NCBI GenBank assembly: GCA_026260175.1
Contig: JAKCWW010010435.1
Coordinates: forward strand, 1 to 21,704
Length of the DNA stretch: 21,704 bases
Direction: 5' to 3'
Origin: Reticulitermes lucifugus
Lineage: Eukaryota > Arthropoda > Insecta > Blattodea > Rhinotermitidae
The notes beneath the pieces are model-generated. The model saw only the letters and a list, made by a program, of their open reading frames with translations, did no database searches and was not told the origin of the DNA. Position numbers and translations under genes: made by a program. Below, one piece after another: positions 7,346-18,423 of this stretch. The first letter of the stretch is position 1. Every line of letters begins with the position of its first letter.

Positions 7346-9384
7346 ATAATTCACATTTTTTGGACAGTTTACTTTTTTTGCTGAGTCTGTTAAAGCAGAA
7401 TAACTTTACAAAGTAAATAATTAAATTCTTGTTTGAGCAAGAGAAAATATTTGTATTGTAGAATGTGTGATGTTTGGATCAAGATGACTGTATTTAAATA
7501 TTTATTCTTGAAGCAACGTGAACTGGAAATTCCGAAATATTTTAACTCATTCTAGTGACGTCATTGGTTTAATATCCATCGATTTTGATTATAGGTCTTA
7601 AAGTGTTTTGCAGTATAAATATGTGAATATACTGCACACCATGACTGGTACGTCTGTAGTTTAATGTCAATTCTACTCATTCAATTCCAGTAGCGGATCA
7701 ACTTCAGTTTCGTTAAAGGAAGCTGATGTTGAAAGGTTACTAATTCGCAACACTCAGACCAACAAAGAGCACAATATTATGTCTTAGATGTTTATATTAT
7801 AACATCACATAAAATATTTTGTGTGATATTATCTGTGTTGGTGGCCGCAGAATTTAACACCCCAGATCAGTAATAATACCATCACTGTAAACAAACACCA
7901 ATCCTTCGTTTATTTTAGATAATCTTTGTTACGGTCTTAGGACATCATCACAAAGCTCGTAATTACAATCAGTTTAAAAATTACTGAGAAACTTCGTTAC
8001 GAAATACAACCATAAAAATACTCATTATCTCCACACCTTGTAGATTTATTGAATTATTTGTTTATATGGAGAGTGGCATATACTAAAGTCGTTCAATTCG
8101 AGCCTAATTGCACGCTTTAAAGCGTGTTCGAATGTGGTTCTTTTAGAATCATTAGAAATTCTTGTATAAATAATAATAATAAAATAATGAATACGTGCAG
8201 AAAACAAGAGTTTCTTATTCAAGTAAAATTATACGAATCATTAGGTTAGCAGGATGATGGAGATTTTATTTCTTGTTATGAAGTTTGTTCTTCTGAATTA
8301 TATAAAACGTCCTTACTGTGCAAATGGGCAAGTGCCCAGTAACTTATAAAGACATAGAATATTATAACGTGCTGCCTGGTCAGGGGTATCGCACATTTCA
8401 GGACACAGTGATAGGTATTCAGTGGATGGATGAATGGTGGAATGATGCTTGGTGTAATCTTACAGTAATGTTTAACGCTGTATGCCTCTGTAATTATTAA
8501 TAACAGAATTTCTTAACTTTCTCCCATTTACAATATCTGAGACCGGAATGTGCCAGTTTTTAACTTCCTCGCTTTGCAGATTGTATTTTGTCCCAATGAC
8601 TAAATCAAGGTGATATGCTGCAATACAATTTTTGGCCTTAAATCTGAAAGCTTTAAAATTAGAATATCGTGATAAAATTTCGCTTTCAGCTTGGATCTAC
8701 CACACAGTACACGTGCAGATGTCGAGACACCAGCGATGGCAATTGTGGGATTTCAGTTTATACTGCATGAGTTATTATGTCAGTCTTTATATAGTTTTTG
8801 TTTTCAGGATATCGTAGTTCCAAAAGTTTGCAGTCTCATGACGGAACTCGGTTTAATATTTTGCAAAACATACGTCATTGGACGAGATGATGGGGGTTCA
8901 TGAGTTGGATACTAGCCTAAATATAGCAGTTTTATATGTCTGGATGATACATACCCCTAAATTTTACCTTTGACAGACTACTGCCCAGGGCGGAGGGGGT
9001 TCTATATTTTAGTACTTTACACGCATTCATGACCGTACGATGCACCCGAGGCTGGCAACATGCGAGGAATTGAAGGTCCGTACAGTGCATCGATGCCAGC
9101 ATTGAATGATTAATTGAAAATACTGATGAGCAGGTAGCAATCACAGGATACTATAATAAAAAGCATGAAACGTGTAGTGGGAGGTTTTCCACGAACGGTA
9201 TAATGTGAAATTTATCTATACGTGTGGGGAGTTAATAGCAATGTCTTCCAGACAGCAAGAAGATAGATTGTTGTTGATGGCGAGGGACGCTTGCATTTAG
9301 GTAAGCAAACTGGTCACGTCTGAATTTGACCATACCTCGAAATGTACGGCTGACAACGTTGAATCGAGTTCCGTCATAAGGTGT
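7346..9384 (+). other. Rbp6 intron between microexon and next exon
   Basis: AT-rich with no supported exon. It holds a perfect 16-bp palindrome at 8111-8126, a (TAA)n run at about 8170-8186, and 8-bp inverted arms CGATGCAC/GTGCATCG at 9038-9045 and 9085-9092. The open frames at 8318-8500, 8632-8903 and 8932-9144 show nothing recognisable. Confidence 0.5.
8111..8126. repeat. Perfect 16-bp palindrome
   Basis: CACGCTTTAAAGCGTG is its own reverse complement. It may be a dimer-binding site or a cruciform seed. It lies in intron, and no factor is recognised. Confidence 0.7.
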
Positions 9385-9433
9385 TTGTTTTTTTGTGTGT
9401 GTGTCTAATGACGTCATGTGCTTTTTCACGCAG
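9385..9433 (+). other. Rbp6: Acceptor region with UG-rich tract, CRE-like palindrome and branch point
   Basis: A T-rich then TG-repeat tract (about 9383-9404) is followed by CTAAT (9405-9409), which fits a branch point with its A 25 nt from the AG. The branch-point end overlaps a perfect 10-bp palindrome ATGACGTCAT at 9408-9417, the CRE core. CTTTTTCACGCAG then ends with AG at 9432-9433. In RNA, U/UG-rich tracts near acceptors are known targets of CELF/Bruno and ELAV-type splicing regulators. Regulation here is inference. Confidence 0.6.
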
Positions 9434-9517
9434 GTTTCCCCGCTGCCGCGTACGCCGCCTACGCGGCTGGTCGTGGTTATTCGGGCTACCCTAGCTTCGG
9501 ACTTCCATACCCCACAG
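9434..9517 (+). CDS. Rbp6: Rbp6 conserved C-terminal exon (spliced form)
   Basis: This 84-nt exon has phase 1 on both sides. It completes a Gly and encodes FPAAAYAAYAAGRGYSGYPS followed by FGLPYPT. The FPAAAY start and the YAAGRGY repeats match the Tyr/Ala/Gly-rich C-terminal region of the Musashi family; I recall FPAAAYAAYAAGRGYSGYPSFGLPYPT as near-identical in Drosophila Rbp6. It leaves at CACAG|GTAATC (donor GT at 9518-9519), the last G being the first base of the next codon. No partner exon was found downstream in the window, so it may lie beyond 21704, or this donor may be little used. Composition is strongly GC-rich against an AT-rich intron. Confidence 0.85.
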
Positions 9518-9648
9518 GTAATCACTTGACGAGCTTGCATCACCACCACCACCCTCTAACCTTACTGCCGTACCCGCTCGAGCATCTCGGTGTGTACAGC
9601 GCTGCCGCCGCGGCTGCCGCAGGCAGTGTGCATGCCATGCCTCTGTGA
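9434..9648 (+). CDS. Rbp6: Rbp6 terminal exon, read-through form with His/Leu/Ala tail
   Basis: If the GTAATC donor at 9518 is ignored, the frame continues as GNHLTSLHHHHHPLTLLPYP, then LEHLGVYS, seven Ala, GSVHAMPL and a TGA at 9646-9648. That adds 43 residues after the last conserved Thr. GC-rich codon use persists up to the stop and then falls away sharply, which argues that the tail is translated. With the microexon included, the C-terminus after AY is DFMWSLGALPD plus Gly and 70 residues. Five His followed by PL..LLPYPLE looks like a designed low-complexity tail, but I recognise no domain. As at 1212, the donor plus preceding G would read as a Gly codon. Alternatively, this is simply the normal last exon and the donor is cryptic. 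Confidence 0.75.
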
Positions 9649-11252
9649 ACCGCGCTGCTGGCTCTCTGTCCACATTCTTACTAACACGCTTGTCCCCGTA
9701 ACCTAGCCGTACAGGACTGCCGCAAGAACTCTGCAGTCAGTCAAGTTATATAAAACGTATTGAAGGGTTTGGTGTAAAGAGGATGTGGCTGTATTTCCTA
9801 TAAATTCGTGGGTAGCAAGTGAAAAATTAATTTTCCAAATTTTTTTTTGTTAAACCAGAGATTGCAGATGTTACAAATGGTAAGAGTTGTTTCAGTACTT
9901 TAACGTCTGGTGTGGTAGTCGAAATTAGATGTTATCAGGTATTTTTGGTTACGAATTGTGCCCTCGTCCAAGATTACCTTCTTCTAACACGTGACGCTAT
10001 TTAGTCTGGCAGATGAGTACCAGTGTTTCGAACGAACCTGCTTGCCTCAGTGTTCAAGGTCTTAAGATTGATGCAACAGGATGCTCCCAAACTTTGGTAC
10101 CATACTTCAATGCTACATGGCATTAAACCTCAAAAGACAGTAGAATCTCAAATCGCATACATCCTCTTCGTACCAAATGCTTTAACAGCTGTGTGTACAG
10201 TCTTATTCGTAACCCAAGGGACTTTTTTAACTTCTCTTTCTGAATAATACTAAGAATATAATATGGGATGAACATTCTTTCAACAGGTGTATACGTCTCG
10301 ACTTGTGTTCTTTTAGCAATACCGACGGATAACCTACTCAGTTGATGCGTCACAAGGAAGTAAAACATTTTACTTACCTGTAGGTAACACAGTTTATATA
10401 AGTTTGCGTCGGCAACGTTGAACGCCATATTTTAATATAATCATGACCTTATCCCTGATGCAATTTGCAGTTGTCTGGGACGTTGAAATTTATAATCCTT
10501 ATAGGCAGCGGGAATTTATTGAATTATCTATGTGTAGGCCTATTTGTTGTCTTCATGTCTGAGTGATTTACCATATAAGTGCTTCCAGAGAACAGCAATT
10601 AACTTACATATCGGTTATATTGCAACGTAGTGAATTGTATAATATTATCCTTTGGTTTGAAGCAGTCTCATTGCAGGCGGTACGTCATTTTGTTTTATCA
10701 GATGCGGTTATTTCAGCGGTCTTCAGCGACAATAAAGCATTTGATGTAACGTCACACTTCCTCAGTTCACTGCAACTTGTTAATGACTTAGAAGCAATTA
10801 ATGTGTACTTTATGCTTTCTCGTTTTAAAGTTCGCAGATGACTAGTGGGTTATTTCGAGACAGTAACTCTCCTTATTAATCGTGTAGAGCTATCAGTATT
10901 ACGCCTTTTTAGTTTAAACATTTTTTTGGCAGTCTTGTACGTGATTTTAAATGGATCTGGGGTCAGATTATGTGGACATGAAACACTTAATTCTTCAGTA
11001 AATCAGTAATCTGGAGTCGTAAATTTAGATCTCTGAAATTAGAGCAACGATAGAATTAACGCCCCGTGTTTAGGTGTATTTGTACATCAGTATAATATAG
11101 AACGAGTTTAGAAATATAGGCCTCTGAGCTGATAGGAGTAATTTTGAAGTGATCTGTAACAGAGTTCTTCACACATAAAGTTCCATGTTGTACATTTCAC
11201 GTTGTTTTTTTTTTAGTTTCATGACTTAGTCTAGAAACTGAAATGCAATAAA
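9649..11252 (+). other. Candidate 3' UTR after the stop at 9648
   Basis: AT-rich non-coding sequence. AATAAA occurs at 10731-10736 and 11247-11252; neither has a striking GU-rich element beside it. The open frames at 10023-10247 (+), 10123-10428 (-) and 10563-10841 (+) resemble no known protein. The one at 10023 may be a decayed interspersed repeat. Confidence 0.4.
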
Positions 11253-14200
11253 TACGCAAACAGAAGTCATTATGTAGCTTACTCGTTAACATATATGGTA
11301 GATATATAGGGATATAGTAGCCATCAAAATGTTTCTAAGGTCCTCCTAGGTCTGTATCGCACGAGAAAAATACATAAGGTTGAACTTGGATGCGATTTAA
11401 CTCTTAGGGTACGTGTTCACAAGCTATGCCGAATGACACGTTTATGTAATATATCGAAAATGTCGAAGCCTCTAGTTTTTTCTTGCAGCAACTCGGCAGA
11501 ACTCTTAACCACTCTCTGACCGTAAGGGACACATAACTGCCAGTGTAACTGTAGGAAATTTTGACTGTATAGTTTACGTCAGAACACAGAACACTTACTC
11601 CAGCTGGTCTTCGTCTTGTCCTTCTTATTCTTATCCTCCTCTCCCTCTTCGTCTTCCTCCTCCGCCATCATGCCTGTGCTTTATGAATCATTCTGAAGCA
11701 TGTTTAAATTCTTAGCCGTATTTGAAATTGTCTTCCCATGTCCGTACAGGTCTAGATTTGGTTCTTACTGAGGAGCAAACATTTGGAGGCTATATGTGGC
11801 AGGTATCGTCACTTTGCAGACTTTCATCTTATCGTTCCTCGCCTTCCTTAAAGTTTTATTTTAATATTCCGTGTGTTGTCGTACATATTTCTTCGTAATT
11901 ATGCATTGTATTTTTACGCCATCAGAAATATCACATCCATAGTTAAAACTACAATTTTCTTAACAAATTGAAGTTGAAAATTATATTTCAGAACCTAATT
12001 GATACTTACCTATGCAAACAGACTTTTTTTGTTATTGTTTTATCGACTTATCTTTCTAAATTATTAATTTCACATTTTTAGACTAGAAGTATCTAGATAC
12101 TCATGATGTGTCTGCGTTCTCGTACGTCATAATTCCTTACGAACACACTGAGGGTTTGGTCATGTATCGATTCAGTGACAGGAAGTGCTTTTAGAATACG
12201 TATGTACTTTGACTACGAGACAACGTCGCGTGACGCAACTGCTATTGACCACGCCCAGTGATGCTGAACTTTTGTTATAAGATGAAAACCAAATAGAAGA
12301 CGATTGTCAAATAGATTGGAGGAAATGGTCTGTGAAAGGGTGAACCCATTTAAGGTGGCTAAGCTTATGATTCAGTGGCAAGTTTTTTGTGATATCGGAG
12401 ACGTACCTTCTGGCTTCATAACAACAGAAATCGTCTTTAAGTTTATAGAATTTGTATCGGATTTCGTAGTAGACCTTTCATAAATTTGAAACCAGAAACT
12501 TACTTAAAGTCACTTTATGTTCGCGCCTGTTCCAAGTTCTCACACTTCATGCCAATACCAAGCTTAACAGCACTTAACAAGGCCCTCAGTGGAGTCATAA
12601 CTAACCTTACAGTCACTGATGTATTGGGCTGACTGACGTTAGTTTGTCTAGTTGTGATACCGTGGTGGTTGTCTTACTGTTTACTTGGGAACTTGTAAGA
12701 TAATTGGTGTGTAGGTAACAGCCAGTTATTATAACTGAATCTAGCTCAACGAATTTACCTGGCGCCATTGACATGAACAGAGTAACACATTGCTGATATT
12801 TTGGACATTTTCCATCGTCTGAAGCTGACCCATAACCACCCTCCCCCCTTCACCAACGTTTCAGACAATTGAAATGTGTCAGTTGTCAAGTGGAAAGTGG
12901 AGAGGGAGGAAGTAGCATCATGATGCAATGTGTAATGTCCAAAATGTGTCATGTCTATTACAATACGCTACGTCAGAATCATCTAAAGTTGAATTAGAGA
13001 GAGTGTTCTTTGTTCTGACGGAAAAACTGGAGATTTCGACATTTTCGAATTTGTTCTTAAGAGTTTATACATCGTGGAGACTTTTGTGTCCTTAATATTA
13101 TATAAAGGAGATTTCACTTCTTTCGGAGGTTCTGAAAAAGCAACCAGAGCTAAAACACTAAGTGAACTGACAGGCTTAGCCTAGAGGTGTAAGTAGGTGT
13201 GGATCCATAAGAATTTCTGTTCGTAGCAAATGTAATCGTAACAAATTCCCCGTGTATTCATAGTTTGTGATCTGTATGTGGGATTTATAGAACTGTCCGG
13301 TAGGATTTCTGGTTAGGCCTGCTGTGCTTTTAGCGTGCTCTTCGTCTGCAGTGGTTACCAAATTATAGTCCATAAACCTCTTGTGGAATCGCTGAAAGAA
13401 AAATGTAAGAAAAATGGAGGATGTGTACAGTTTCGTTAATTAAATTATTCCCTGGCAAATGCTGTTTTCAAAATACCCTTCTGCTCGTAATATTTCCGTA
13501 TTAATTGAGATATAATTCTCATTTGTCAGATAAAAAGTGAAATTCGAATTTCGAACAAAATGACAAAATATATTTTCATGAACACTGGTTAGTTAGGCAG
13601 ATGTAGCAGGTTTGTCTAAGCGAAATATCTAATTCCTAGACTGGAAATGATGCGGGTAAGTACACGAGGACAAGAAATAGTTTCACTGATTGCTTATCCT
13701 TTCCGAAGTAACGTACTTGCGAAATACCGTGTGACCTTTCAGTTGCGAGAGATGGGGTGGGTCAAGTGGATACAGAGGGATTGATTCTCCTGGTAAGAAA
13801 ATATTATAAACAAGAGAGAGCAGGGGTTTGTCCATCTTGTGTTTCTAGAAAGAGGCTTTTGTTCTGAAAAGGTTTTGGAACCACTGTTATAGGATAAACA
13901 TTTGGGATATACTATACTTCGTATATTTAACAACTGATTGCTTCATTAGTGACATTTACAGAAATTAGTGTTGATGTAATGTAGAGTGTATTCTTGCTGA
14001 TATTTGACATACAAACTATACTTGTCGTCCAGTATACGTGGTAAAGGCTAAAATGTTGGTTGGATCAACATTTCAGCAGCTCGATCACACTTTGATTTCA
14101 ATCATTGTTTTCGTGCTGGAGCCCGCGTTTTGGTTCTGGAAGCTTGCCTTGCTTCTCCTTTTACTGGTTGGGTATAAGTGCACGCTCAGTTGATCGTGAT

Positions 14201-15450
14201 TTACTATCTGACATCCGTTAAAGTCTAACTTACCCGTTACTCACATCGTCCAGTGTTTTTAAATGTTAACTTTTGCTGCTTGTTGGTTGGCTTATATGAG
14301 TCGGTTGTGTTTTTTCGAATATTTTGCGCGAATTGGAATAAAATATAAGAATATTAATATATTTTTAATCGATATCTTTTTGTCTGAGGTGGAAAGCGAG
14401 GATTATTTTATTCGGCATACTAAGAATAATTGCATAAAATATAAAGAATTGTTACAAAACTAAAACACCAACATGGTTACAGCTTCCCTATCGGGACAAA
14501 GCGTTTGTAAAATTGTTTGTTTTATATTTATATTGCATTACACACACAATCAATAATACACAACCCGTCCTGTACAGCACAAGTCCTTCCATGTTGGATA
14601 ATGCACGTTAATTTTTATGGCATGCTTTTATACTTTGTTGCCTTCTTTGTGTCAATCGTGTGCTGTGATGTTATGTTAACTACGGTACTGTGAGAATTTA
14701 CCTTAAGAATGATAACACAAAATCAAATCATGCAATCCTGTTGAGTTTTGGTGAAATTGCTGTTTCTTCTTAAAGCTTAATCTGATATCGCTGACGGTTT
14801 AATATTTAGATAAATCCTGAATTATGAAACTATTCAATTTTATAAGAGAATTATTTAAACTTAACAAGCGTACAGAAGAATTTGCTATTAAAGTTCTACA
14901 TTATTTGCTACTCTGTATTTCCATTGTCACATTTTCACATTAATTTTACGACATCCGGAATTTTGTGGGTAGGAATGAAGTTAATCAGTAACGCGTTATT
15001 TATTTTATTCATTTGCGTTCGTTTTAATCTTGGGAAAATTTAGTTTCAGGTATAAAGCATTTTGCTACTATTTTATCCTACAGAAATGTCTGGCATTTCA
15101 ATATTATAAACAATTGGAATATCAACTTTTAAGTCGAAATCAAGTTGTGTAAATCTTGCGCGGAATTTTAGCCTACGAACGAGAACATAAACTGAGTTCA
15201 GATGGTGTTCCACTTCCTGATGATTATATTTCAATTACATGAAGTCGCTTTTCTGCTGAAAACTCTTTGAATATCCTGCCTTGTATACACCATAATACTG
15301 CTTCTGTAATATGTGTACTGATATTGCATTGCATATTCTTCGATGCTCTTCCAGTCTCTTCATCTGTATATACCACCTCCAAGTCACTATAAACATATGT
15401 TGTATATTTCTTTATTTTTATAAGTACTAATTTTATCAATTTTCCAGCAA
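11253..15450. other. Non-coding, AT-rich stretch without a recognised gene
   Basis: No exon is supported. Items seen: a pyrimidine-rich tract at about 11604-11665 whose minus strand would read as a short Glu/Asp/Lys-rich peptide; scattered inverted arms around 12799-12944; a perfect 8-bp hairpin at 14051-14073; and a TGTATATA Pumilio-type motif at 15366-15373. The stretch would be intron if the exon ending at 9517 is spliced onward, or intergenic if transcription ends near 11.25 kb. Confidence 0.5.
14051..14073. repeat. Perfect 8-bp stem, 7-nt loop hairpin
   Basis: AAATGTTG at 14051-14058 and CAACATTT at 14066-14073 surround a 7-nt loop. No T-run follows, and it is far from any coding exon, so no terminator role is implied. 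Confidence 0.5.
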
Positions 15451-15819
15451 TAAATTTACCGTTCTGTTTGAGTCATCACTCACTTTCTATGTAAATTTAC
15501 TGTGCTACGTGAATCAACACTCAACTTATTTATAAATGTAGTGTGCTATTTGAGTCGTCATTCAAGTTCTCTTTAATTTTACCGTGCTGTGTGAGTCATC
15601 ACGCAAGTTGTCTGTAAATTTACTGTACTGTTTGAATCATCACCCAAGTTCTTTATAGATTTACCGTTTTATTTGAGTCATCACCCAAGTTCTTTATAAA
15701 TTTGCTATGCAATTTGAGTCATCACCCAAGTTCTTTATAGATTTACCGTTTTATTTGAGTCATCACCCAAGTTCTTTATAAATTTGCTATGCAATTTGAG
15801 TCATCATTCAAATCGCCAT
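15451..15819. repeat. Tandem array, nine 41-bp units with AP-1-type cores
   Basis: Units start at 15451, 15492, 15533, 15574, 15615, 15656, 15697, 15738 and 15779, each exactly 41 bp. A shared layout runs from TAAATTTAC/TAGATTTAC through TTTGAGTCATCA to CAAGTTCTTTA. The left units are diverged. Unit 8 is identical to unit 6, and unit 9 repeats unit 7 for its first 28 bases, so the right half is a younger duplication of an 82-bp dimer. Six of nine units (1, 4, 6, 7, 8, 9) carry a perfect TGAGTCA, the AP-1 (Jun/Fos) consensus; units 2 and 5 have TGAATCA and unit 3 TGAGTCG. The unit length is not a multiple of three and the units carry stops, so it is not coding. It is either a minisatellite or a regulatory cluster. 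Confidence 0.92.
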
Positions 15820-17334
15820 TACGTCACGCCGGTTATGCACGTTTGCATATTTCAAATGTTTGCGGTATGTATATTTTGTGCCTTGGTTAGTTAAGCAAAA
15901 CAGGCTGATGCCCTTGTAAAGACATTACATCAGAGTCATACCAAAAGACTGGAGGCAAAATTTTTCATTCTTATTTAGTAAAGGGCATAATGTTTAAGAA
16001 CCTAACTATAATTATTTGCGAACACATATTAGGAGTTTGATGTCCTGTCAGGTTTAAAGAACAATACTCGTTGATTTTCGTGGGTTAAAACCGATATTCC
16101 ACAAACGAATTCTTTGTGTCGGATATTATACTTTACATTGCTTTAATAGAGAAACGAAGAGTCAGAGAATTTTTGGGCATAGTGTAAGATGAAATTACAG
16201 CATAACGTACGTTAAGAACTTGGTGTTGCGAGATGTTTCCTCCCTAACACTTACATAACACTTAGACAAGCGTCCCGGGTTATAAAGTAGCTATGAACAC
16301 AAGTAACGCAGTAATAGGCCTAACACGTATCATATTAATGTCGGTGTATTGAAAAGCAATAATTGTCAGTATTTCCTGTGTGTGATAGATGTCCATGTGT
16401 GATCTCCAAGTGTGCGTAACTTAAGGTTAGTAGCAAAACTAACAGCCTGTTTGTGCTTCTGTGTGTTCGTTTGGGTGTTTATGTACATAATCAATGAGCC
16501 TGTTTTAAAGAACCATATCCATGAAACTACTTGCGCCAGGCTACTTTATGTCCATTCCTTTCCTTTACCAGTATTTAAGATTTTGATTGTTTAGTAATTA
16601 CTTGATTAACTTTGTTATTCTTATTTTGGTCTTATTTATAATATTTAAAGATAACGTTTCTCACATATTTTATTGTAAAATTAAAATCTTACACTTCTTG
16701 ATGTATAAGAATTTTTTCAGAAACTTTTATCTTACGATAGATGTTCCACTCTGACAGCAAACAACCTGTACAGGTGTCTGGACATTTGCCCCTAATGACA
16801 CTGTCGCGTGATTCGTCGATTAACATTCAGATGAAAGTCCCATAAAATTATGACAAACGTATAGGTCAAATAGTAGCGGAAAACGCGACTGGAGTTTGAT
16901 ATAATGTGACATTTAACGCTCTTGAATCGGTCGAAATTTAATGACGGGACACTTCCGTTTCTATATTCATTATTTATTTAATGTGACTTATAACACAGGT
17001 ACCTCAATTTATTTTCCAAAATTTGGCTTTTGAATAGAGTAGTGACAAATATTGTGCTAACGTAGCCGCGTAGAGTGTAGGATCAAATCAGTAATAATTG
17101 AGGATCATATATAACTATCAATTGTTATTTTCATTTGAATGTATGGTTCTCGTTTTTCATCAATTATTGTATTTTTGTGTAATTCTTTAAATTCATATCT
17201 GGCATGTATCTATGTTCCTTCTACATGACATTTACCTCTAAATTTATGAGTCCGTACCTTTATAATTCTGATTACAGTTTTTTTTTTAATCTGTGCTCCA
17301 AAGTTTCAAATATGCATCTGTGATACAGTGAATA
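15820..17334. other. Non-coding, AT-rich stretch
   Basis: Nothing beyond AT-rich sequence is seen. The single open frame at 16412-16594 (+) has a hydrophobic start but no recognisable domain, and its composition equals that of the surroundings. Confidence 0.5.
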
Positions 17335-17665
17335 CATTACAGTCCTTCGTTATTGCATTAATGGTAAAGTCGCTATGGACGCCATTAAGGCATATGGAGT
17401 TGTGGAGGTATAGCTCCACACATTATTAATTTTGGTACTAGATGAAGGTGGGTGGTCAGCTTCAACACCCGACCACTTTACTACCGGGGGAAGAGCCCCC
17501 TTACTCATTGAATAGGAGGCCCATTGGGCCCCAGTGCCTGTCTGGACACTTAGACAAAGAGAGAAATCTCTTGCACTTGCCTGGAATCGAACCGCGATTC
17601 GTCGGTCTTCAGGCCCATAGCCTAGTCGCTTCCTCATTCGGTGTTTTTTCCCCCTTTGTTTAACA
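17335..17665 (-). mobile_element. tRNA-derived SINE-like element, minus strand
   Basis: On the minus strand a perfect pol III B box, GGTTCGATTCC (plus-strand 17583-17593), lies about 38 nt after a degenerate A-box-like AAGCGACTAGG. A CTGAAGA heptamer in between resembles a tRNA-Phe anticodon loop, though its stem is lost. The body translates, incidentally, to fragments such as ADHPPSSSTKINNVWSYTST. I remember these as a very common repeat in cockroach and other arthropod assemblies (usual form HSPPSSAEVKNEWSYTSTPP). A perfect 7-bp hairpin, TGTGGAG/CTCCACA, lies at 17401-17420. GC content is well above the flanks. It holds no protein gene; the open frames on both strands here are by-products of the repeat. 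Confidence 0.75.
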
Positions 17666-18423
17666 GTTTTCTGTCAGCTAGGTAGGTATTCCATATAGCT
17701 TAAATTCGTGTGTTCACGCGTCTGTAGTCGCCATATGTAGCAGAGGAGTTTAGTATACATTGGATTGCGGCTCTGAATTTATACTAATTTATACTAATTT
17801 TGCGATGTCACAAAAACACTGGTTTGTGTAAATATTAGTTGTAGGATCGAAAAAAAGAAAGGATGTTGATTGTGTGTTTTCAAGAAAGCAGATACGGACA
17901 TCGAACCATGCTGTAAGTCATCATTATCAGTTGATACGACGTTCTTTGTTCTGCTTTTTTCTCAGGTGTGATGGGGGTTGTTCCCGATAACGGAATACTT
18001 CTGGGTGAATATGTTAACTTGAATATGGTCGGACAAACGTGAATGTCCCATCACGGATGAACACTTCCTATACCAGTGCTACCATATTGGTTCAATATCC
18101 CTCTTTATTTTGGAATTGCATTTTTATACAGCACTTTGTGATAGTCTGTTGATAATAGGGATTGGTGAATCTTTTCTATTCGCAAAAATATTGATGAAGA
18201 GTTTGGTATACCTGAATTTAAACCTGAATTCAATTTAGACTGTTGCATCTTGTTGTGTATTCTGACTAGTACCAATTAATTTATGGTGTCAGACCCATAA
18301 TAGCGTATCAACAGCGTTCACTATAGTGCTCATGTTCGATTGTGAATGTACGATCTTAAAACCCCACAGGGTTAACAACAAACATAAAATAATGAAATTT
18401 GAGTCAAGAAGTGTAATAATGGT
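17666..18423. other. Non-coding stretch
   Basis: AT-rich, with a short 10-bp direct repeat ATACTAATTT at 17781-17800 (two copies, with a partial third). No gene is seen. Confidence 0.5.

Noticed and set aside
7340..7416. Open read-through of the microexon donor for 25 residues to a TAA at 7414-7416
   Set aside because: The segment is AT-rich like intron, unlike the two GC-rich read-through tails; an open run of this length is expected by chance.
8932..9144. 70-codon minus-strand open frame with slightly raised GC
   Set aside because: No domain recognised and no splice context; may be a decayed repeat.
9232..9552. 106-codon minus-strand open frame overlapping the 9434 exon
   Set aside because: It overlaps a well-supported + strand exon and crosses its splice acceptor; composition effect.
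10093..10165. Segment resembling a common arthropod repeat (CTACATGGC... and ATCTCAAATCGC)
   Set aside because: Similarity rests on two short blocks recalled from memory with a gap between them; too weak to annotate.
11579..11671. Minus-strand 30-residue Glu/Asp/Lys-rich open frame
   Set aside because: It follows from a pyrimidine-rich low-complexity tract; no splice, initiation or homology support.
12799..12944. Inverted arms TTTTGGACATT/AATGTCCAAAA and an inner GTCTGAA/TTCAGAC pair
   Set aside because: The inner and outer arms are not symmetric about one centre, so they do not make a transposon-like terminal inverted repeat; chance or decayed repeat.
17350..17663. Open frames on both strands in the SINE-like element (95 and 73 codons)
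   Set aside because: Repeat-derived; the conserved unit is a pol III-type element rather than a protein gene.
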